Made by a program: the position numbers and the translations under genes
DNA from: Pseudomonas sp. ICMP22404
GTDB taxonomy: Bacteria; Pseudomonadota; Gammaproteobacteria; Pseudomonadales; Pseudomonadaceae
Reading direction: 5' to 3'
Length of the DNA stretch: 64,000 nucleotides
NCBI RefSeq assembly: GCF_006227205.1
Contig: NZ_VCNG01000020.1
Location: 62,001-126,000, forward strand
The notes under the pieces: generated by a model
Told to the model about the DNA's origin: nothing
Seen by the model: the letters and a program-made list of their open reading frames with translations, nothing else
The model's database searches: none
In this document: piece after piece, positions 59,852 through 64,000 of the stretch
Layout: every line of letters starts with the position of its first letter
Position numbering within the stretch: the stretch's first letter is position 1

Positions 59852-60736
59852 ATGAGGCCAGAAATCGCTGTGCTGGATATACAGGGTCAGTATCGGGTTT
59901 ACACGGAGTTCTATCGCGCAGACGCCGCACAAAAGACCATCATTCTGGTCAACGGCTCGCTGGCCACTACCGCGTCGTTTGCACAGACCGTCAAGAATCT
60001 TCATCCGCAATTCAACGTCGTGCTGTATGACCAACCGTACGCAGGCAAATCCAAGCCCCACAACCGGCACGAGAAGATGCTGACGAAGGAGGTCGAGGGC
60101 CAGATCCTGCTGGAACTGATCGACCATTTCGCCGCCGAACACGTGCTGTCATTCTCATGGGGTGGTGCCGCCACATTGACCGCATTGTCCCATCGTCCGC
60201 GGCGCATCGAAAAAGCGGTGATCAGTTCGTTCTCACCGATCCTTAATGCGCCGATGCGTGACTACCTCGAGCGTGGCGTCGATTACCTGGGCAACCTGGA
60301 CGGCGACCGGGTGGGGCATCTGGTCAACAGCACCATCGGCAAACATCTGCCGCCGCTGTTCAAGCGCTTCAACCATCGCCATGTCAGCAACCTGGCCGAG
60401 CATGAATACGGGCAGATGCATTTCCACATCAGCGAAGTGCTCCAGAGCGACCTGTGCTGCTACGCAAGGGCGGCGAAAAACATCAACGTGCCGGTACTGT
60501 TCCTGAACGGTGAATGGGACGAGTACACCTCGGCCGCCGACGCGAGGCTGTTCGCCGACTATGTGCAACACAGTACGTTCAGCACACTGCAAGCCACCGG
60601 GCACTTCCTGGACATGGAACACAAGGCCGCCTTCCGGGATAGCCGCAACGCCTTGCTGGGCTTCCTCAAGCCGGGCCACCACGAAAGCCGACCACGCTAC
60701 AGCCAGGTGCAGGGCTACCATGCACTGGCAATCTGA
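59852..60736 (+). CDS. phaG: PhaG, 3-hydroxyacyl-ACP thioesterase/CoA transferase for PHA synthesis
   Basis: 294 residues, an alpha/beta hydrolase with nucleophile Ser102 (SFSWGGAAT). The N-terminus MRPEIAVLDIQGQYRVYTEF, 'INGSLATTASFAQTV'-type block and the end 'HALAI' match my memory of pseudomonad PhaG closely; RhlA is a paralogue with a different start. PhaG diverts 3-hydroxyacyl-ACP from fatty-acid synthesis into medium-chain polyhydroxyalkanoate. Start at 59852 behind AGGAGTC. Confidence 0.95.
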   Translation: MRPEIAVLDIQGQYRVYTEFYRADAAQKTIILVNGSLATTASFAQTVKNLHPQFNVVLYDQPYAGKSKPHNRHEKMLTKEVEGQILLELIDHFAAEHVLSFSWGGAATLTALSHRPRRIEKAVISSFSPILNAPMRDYLERGVDYLGNLDGDRVGHLVNSTIGKHLPPLFKRFNHRHVSNLAEHEYGQMHFHISEVLQSDLCCYARAAKNINVPVLFLNGEWDEYTSAADARLFADYVQHSTFSTLQATGHFLDMEHKAAFRDSRNALLGFLKPGHHESRPRYSQVQGYHALAI

Positions 60737-60746
60737 AACCGCGTCC

Positions 60747-60790
60747 TCGCGAGCAAGCCCCGTCCCCTCGACAATGGGGCTTGCTCGCGA
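60747..60790. repeat. Perfect 15-bp inverted repeat (TCGCGAGCAAGCCCC family)
   Basis: TCGCGAGCAAGCCCC, 14 bp, GGGGCTTGCTCGCGA. It resembles the REP core but with AAGCCCC in place of GGCTCGC, so it is a distinct palindrome type, placed 11 bp after phaG. Confidence 0.88.
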
Positions 60791-60893
60791 ATGACCGCTC
60801 TGGTTTGAGGCTTGGGTCGACCGGGAACCTCACCGCAGGCAAAGAAAAACTTCAAATCCGCGCCCACATCTGGTACAAAGTCAGCCGCTCTGA

Positions 60894-60967
60894 GCGGGTG
60901 TCGTATAATGGCATTACTCCAGCTTCCCAAGCTGATAACGAGGGTTCGATTCCCTTCACCCGCTCCA
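60894..60967 (+). tRNA. tRNA-Gly (CCC anticodon)
   Basis: 74 nt from GCGGGTGTCGTATAATGGCA to an encoded CCA (GCTCCA). The anticodon loop is TTCCCAA between CCAGC and GCTGA, and the T-arm is GAGGGTTCGATTCCCTTC. Confidence 0.96.
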
Positions 60968-61011
60968 ATCGAATTCTGGTCTCGCGTCGTGGTGGTTTTG
61001 ACGGGGGATAT

Positions 61012-61043
61012 AAAAAACCGGCACTGAGTGGCCGGTTTTTTTT
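61012..61043 (+). terminator. Terminator of tRNA-Gly
   Basis: AAACCGGC-ACTGAGTG-GCCGGTTTTTTTT, 45 bp after the tRNA. Confidence 0.85.
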
Positions 61044-61119
61044 GGTCTGGTGTTTTTGAATGGCCCGCCTTGGGCTGGCTGAACGGTTAACCCCTGCTCA
61101 CCGCCGAAGTTCCCGGCGC

Positions 61120-61899
61120 TCATCTGGGGCTTTTGTTCTCGGAGAGGCAGTTGCCCCCATCCACCACGAGCACCTCGCCCGTAATGTAGCTGGACTCCGG
61201 GGAAGCCAGAAAAGCCACCGCTGCGGCGACCTCGTCCGGCCTACCGGCACGCCCGACAGGAACATACTGCGCTGCGTTCATCTCCTCCGCTGTGCTGGAC
61301 TGCGTCGCGATCCACCCGGGGGCAACAGAGTTCACGGTGATACCGTAGGGCGCGACTTCCAGCGCCAAGCTCATATTCATGCCCACCATCCCCGCTTTCG
61401 CCGCCGCATACGCGGCCTCGCCAGGGTTGCTGACGCGGGTGCCGGTCGTAGAGCTGACATGGACGATGCGTCCGTAACGACGATTCTGCATCCCCGGCAA
61501 CACCGCGCGGGTCAACAGAAAGGCAGTGGTCAGATTACGGGCAATCGAAGTGTTCCACAGCTCGACGCTCATATTGGCCACTTCAGAGAAGGTTTCAGGT
61601 TCACCCTGTATCGCCATGCCGGCATTGTTCACGAGTATATCGATTCGCCCCCAGAGCGATTCAGCCCAAGTCACCAGTTCGTCGACCTGAGCCGGCTGGG
61701 TAAGATCCGCAGCGCGTCCTTGCACCTCATGACCTTCCGCATTCAGTTGCGCGACGCGATCATGGATACGGCTACTGCTGCCGGTGATGATCAGCTTTGC
61801 ACCCGCTTCTCCGAGCCGCCGCGCAATAGCCAGACCAATCCCGTGTTCACTGCCAGCGCCACTGACCAATGCGACCTGACCACTCCAGCTTTTGACCAT
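61120..61899 (-). CDS. Short-chain dehydrogenase/reductase (3-oxoacyl-ACP reductase-like)
   Basis: 259 residues, a classical SDR: cofactor motif G-A-G-S-E-H-G-I-G (14-22), N-N-A-G (91-94), catalytic Ser150, Tyr164 and Lys168 (AAYAAAKAG), and the C-terminal E-V-L-V-V-D-G-G-N. The acidic residue that favours NADH is not clear, so cofactor choice is open. The ATG at 61899 is used; the frame continues upstream to 62130 without SDR sequence. No pathway neighbours. Confidence 0.92.
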   Translation of the reverse strand: MVKSWSGQVALVSGAGSEHGIGLAIARRLGEAGAKLIITGSSSRIHDRVAQLNAEGHEVQGRAADLTQPAQVDELVTWAESLWGRIDILVNNAGMAIQGEPETFSEVANMSVELWNTSIARNLTTAFLLTRAVLPGMQNRRYGRIVHVSSTTGTRVSNPGEAAYAAAKAGMVGMNMSLALEVAPYGITVNSVAPGWIATQSSTAEEMNAAQYVPVGRAGRPDEVAAAVAFLASPESSYITGEVLVVDGGNCLSENKSPR

Positions 61900-61992
61900 T
61901 GCACGGCTCCACAGAACGACACAGGAAATAAATACTGTCTGACAGTCCAGAGTAGACGCTAGCGCCCGCACTGATGCACTAAAGATCAGTGA

Positions 61993-62208
61993 GCGGCGGG
62001 GAATGACCAGAAGCGGACGGTCTGTCTCCCCGAAGGCACCTATGCCGAAGGGCCGTATCACGAGTTTGCGATCGTCTGGAGCAGCATGGGCGTCATCAAA
62101 GACTCCGTTCTCCAGGCGCCGGAATTGCAATGGGCTCCATCGCCGGAGAAAACTCAGCCCACAGGCAAATGCCCCAACGGCAACGCCCCCGGCGTCTTCA
62201 CGGTATGA
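61993..62208 (+). pseudogene. Possible remnant of a coding sequence (C-terminal fragment)
   Basis: An open frame without a start codon reads NDQKRTVCLPEGTYAEGPYH, E-F-A-I-V-W-S-S-M-G-V, then L-Q-W-A-P-S-P-E-K-T and stops at 62208. Third positions look Pseudomonas-like and residue composition is protein-like, yet there is a stop (61990-61992) immediately before it and no ribosome site. Its last 55 bp lie antisense to the Lrp gene. I cannot name the family. Confidence 0.3.
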
Positions 62209-62630
62209 ATCGCAAAGTTACTGCGAATATCACTGACCCCTGGCAGTTTGAGCAGCCGCCCCGTCAGAAAGCGGTCGTACGCCCGCAAGTCCGGCACCAC
62301 CACCTGGAGCAGAAAGTCTGACTCTCCCGATACCAGGAACGCTGAAATCACCTCCGGCAATGCCGTGACAGCCTGGTAAAACGCTTCGGCTTGTTCGTCG
62401 TTATGCCGTTCAACCTTGATACCGACGAATATCGTCAGCCCAAGGCCCACTTCGTCTCGGTCAAGGATGGCCTGGTAGCCACGAATCACGCCGGCCTCTT
62501 CGAGCATCCGCACGCGACGCAGGCACGGCGAGGGTGACAGGCCGATTTCCTCGGCCAATTGCACATTGCTCAGGCGGCCATCGCGTTGCAATGCGGCAAG
62601 GATCTTGCGATCGAAAGCATCGAGTTTCAT
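62154..62630 (-). CDS. Lrp/AsnC-family transcriptional regulator
   Basis: 158 residues: N-terminal helix-turn-helix (LDAFDRKILAALQRDGRLSN, then E-I-G-L-S-P-S-P-C-L-R-R) and a C-terminal ligand-sensing RAM domain (GLGLTIFVGIKVERHNDEQA). It probably responds to an amino acid and controls the divergent LysE exporter through the palindrome at 62663. Confidence 0.93.
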   Translation of the reverse strand: MKLDAFDRKILAALQRDGRLSNVQLAEEIGLSPSPCLRRVRMLEEAGVIRGYQAILDRDEVGLGLTIFVGIKVERHNDEQAEAFYQAVTALPEVISAFLVSGESDFLLQVVVPDLRAYDRFLTGRLLKLPGVSDIRSNFAIHTVKTPGALPLGHLPVG

Positions 62631-62662
62631 GATTTAGCAGTATCCATTTTCTTTTATTTGAT

Positions 62663-62683
62663 AATTGGCAGGTTATGCCAATT
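62663..62683. promoter_or_regulatory. Perfect palindrome between lrp-like and lysE-like genes
   Basis: AATTGGCA-GGTTA-TGCCAATT, 8-bp arms with no mismatch, 33 bp from the regulator's start and 89 bp from the exporter's. AT-rich surroundings (TTTTCTTTTATTTGATAATT) fit Lrp-type binding and a promoter. Confidence 0.65.
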
Positions 62684-62771
62684 TTTTATGGCTTAGAAGC
62701 TGACTTCGCAAGCACCTGCCCTGCCCTCTCACCTTAGACTGGCACTCTCAAACGTATGAAGGGGGCGTGGC

Positions 62772-63401
62772 ATGGCAGAGTTCTGGTTGTTCTTGATGGC
62801 CTTGACGGTGGTGTACCTGTTGCCGGGCCCCGACATGATCCTGTTGCTGCAAACCGGCGCACGTCAGGGCAAGGGCCCGGCATTGGCGACGGCGGCGGGT
62901 TTGGCAATCGCACGGGGATGTCATGTCGTATTGGCCGCGTTGGGGCTTTCGGCATTGTTCAAGACCGCCCCCTGGACGTTCGACGCGGTGCGCCTGGTCG
63001 GCGCTGCCTACCTGTTATGGATCGGCTTTCAGTGCCTGCGGACTCGTTTGTTGCCAAGCCTTGAAGCGGCCGGTATCGAACCCGTAAAGCAGCGCTGGGG
63101 CCAGGCGATTCGGCGCGGGTTGCTGACCAACCTGCTCAATCCCAAGGCATTGCTGTTCTGTTCGATCTTGCTGCCGCAGTTCATCGACCCACAGGGCGGC
63201 CCGGTACTTGGGCAATTTGCAACCCTCGGCGTGGCCCTGGTGGGCATTGGCTTGCTGTTCGACTGCGCCTACGCACTGATGGGTGTGGCGCTTGGGCGCT
63301 GGTTGCAGCGTTCCCCTTCCGCTCAGCGTCTGCAGCAGTGGCTGTTTGGGAGCCTGTTGATTGGTTTTGCAGTGCGGCTGACATTCGTACAGCAGTCATA
63401 G
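62772..63401 (+). CDS. LysE-family amino acid exporter
   Basis: 209 residues, six membrane helices, start AEFWLFLMALTVVYLLPGPD with the family motif L-P-G-P-D-M, 'ARQGKGPALATAAGLAIARG' next, and 'GLLTNLLNPKALLFCSILLP' in the middle (N-P-K motif). LysE/RhtB exporters expel lysine, threonine, homoserine lactones or other amino acids; the substrate is unknown. Confidence 0.93.
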   Translation: MAEFWLFLMALTVVYLLPGPDMILLLQTGARQGKGPALATAAGLAIARGCHVVLAALGLSALFKTAPWTFDAVRLVGAAYLLWIGFQCLRTRLLPSLEAAGIEPVKQRWGQAIRRGLLTNLLNPKALLFCSILLPQFIDPQGGPVLGQFATLGVALVGIGLLFDCAYALMGVALGRWLQRSPSAQRLQQWLFGSLLIGFAVRLTFVQQS

Positions 63402-63535
63402 CGCTGTGGGGGGTCAGGGCTCGACCCTATAGGGGCCTGAATCGGGGGGAACGAGCGGTTGTGCCAGGTGGCGGTCCTGTGTGCAATACACTGGACCGTC
63501 ACCTTCCTCTTCACTTACAAGGGACACTCAACTGT

Positions 63536-64000
63536 TCAGGAAAACAAGGCATCGGGAAACTCCTTGATGCCTGTCAGGCCGATGAGCTGCATGTCAGCTG
63601 TCTGGATCTGTTCGATGGTGTCGTAACCTGCGTACCAATCCTTGAGCCGCACACCTTCTTGTGGTGTCTGCCCTGGGGCGAAGCTTGATCGGTGCAGATA
63701 GAGGTCATCGCCGATGCGATCAACCAACAGTTCAGAGCTGCTGATATAGGACAAAACCAATTTGTCGCCAGTGCTGACACCGTCGTCCTGAATTGTCACC
63801 AACGTTGGAGTATTGATGGTGTAGATATCGTCGCCCTCACCACCGTTAGCAAAACCGCCGGCCTGCAATATCAGTCTGTCATCCCCCTGACCTCCTGACA
63901 GTGAAAAGCCCACGCCTGTACCGGTCAACAGGTCGTTGCCTTCCCCACCATCAGCCATGCCATGCGCCACAGTGATAGTGTCGCTTCCAGCCTCGCCATA
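63536..64000 (-). CDS. RTX calcium-binding repeat protein, C-terminal part (cut by window edge)
   Basis: About 155 residues up to the stop at 63536; the start is beyond the window. Nonapeptide RTX repeats are visible (D-G-G-E-G-N-D-L-L, S-G-G-Q-G-D-D-R-L, N-G-G-E-G-D-D-I-Y), followed by a tail (G-D-D-L-Y-L-H-R, 'V-R-L-K-D-W-Y-A-G') typical of secreted RTX proteins. A type I secretion route is expected; the N-terminal activity is not visible. Confidence 0.88.
   Translation of the reverse strand, partial: YGEAGSDTITVAHGMADGGEGNDLLTGTGVGFSLSGGQGDDRLILQAGGFANGGEGDDIYTINTPTLVTIQDDGVSTGDKLVLSYISSSELLVDRIGDDLYLHRSSFAPGQTPQEGVRLKDWYAGYDTIEQIQTADMQLIGLTGIKEFPDALFS

Overview
The window looks like chromosomal DNA of a fluorescent Pseudomonas (P. 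fluorescens/brassicacearum type). Support comes from the gene order dapA-bamC-MBL-purC, an algU-mucA-mucB-mucD stress operon without mucC, phaG, many short palindromic repeats with the core GGAGCGAGCCTGCTCGCGA, and strongly GC-biased third codon positions. There is no rRNA operon, CRISPR array, phage or complete insertion sequence. Most of the window is core genome, interrupted by an accessory block (about 5.7-21.3 kb) next to a tRNA-Ser gene and by a guanidine/urea-type nitrogen cassette (47.7-57.7 kb).

Layout. 0-5.6 kb: the start of a LysR regulator, two small proteins (YegP-like, cupin), an amidase divergent from a TetR regulator with a very regular operator array, a phytanoyl-CoA dioxygenase-like enzyme and a chemoreceptor. 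5.7-16.3 kb: six co-directional minus-strand genes. Upstream to downstream these are a large WG-repeat (RCC1/BLIP-II-like) protein, an Ig/BIG2/lectin-like protein, a second WG-repeat protein, and three tandem secreted two-domain proteins that resemble halovibrin (HvnA-type NAD-glycohydrolase family). Two of the three share a nearly identical 0.76-kb segment. 16.6-20.0 kb, divergent: a small protein whose C-terminus looks like a ubiquitin/ThiS-type beta-grasp tail ending in Gly-Gly, followed by a 976-residue DUF4132 protein. 20.1-21.4 kb: a YhaV toxin with an unusual short partner, then tRNA-Ser(CGA).

21.4-46.9 kb is housekeeping: purC, an MBL hydrolase, bamC, dapA, gcvR, bcp, an AI-2E-type permease, a TusA-like protein, bepA, mucD-mucB-mucA-algU with two candidate AlgU promoters, nadB, ygfX-sdhE, ygfZ, an HDOD protein, a TctDE-type two-component system divergent from tctCBA plus an AbrB-family permease, ung and an enoyl-CoA hydratase-family enzyme.

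47.7-57.7 kb is a nitrogen-scavenging operon. A candidate sigma-54 promoter and a clear guanidine-I (ykkC) riboswitch precede an ABC importer, two urea carboxylase-associated proteins, a biotin-dependent urea/guanidine carboxylase and allophanate hydrolase. The route implied is uptake of guanidine, carboxylation, deimination and hydrolysis to ammonia and CO2. The carboxylase gene carries a whole REP pair inside its reading frame. 57.8-64 kb: a degenerate GGDEF protein, a cysteine-rich protein, an RsuA-type pseudouridine synthase, phaG, tRNA-Gly(CCC), an SDR, a divergent Lrp/LysE pair with a perfect palindrome between them, and the C-terminal part of an RTX-repeat protein.
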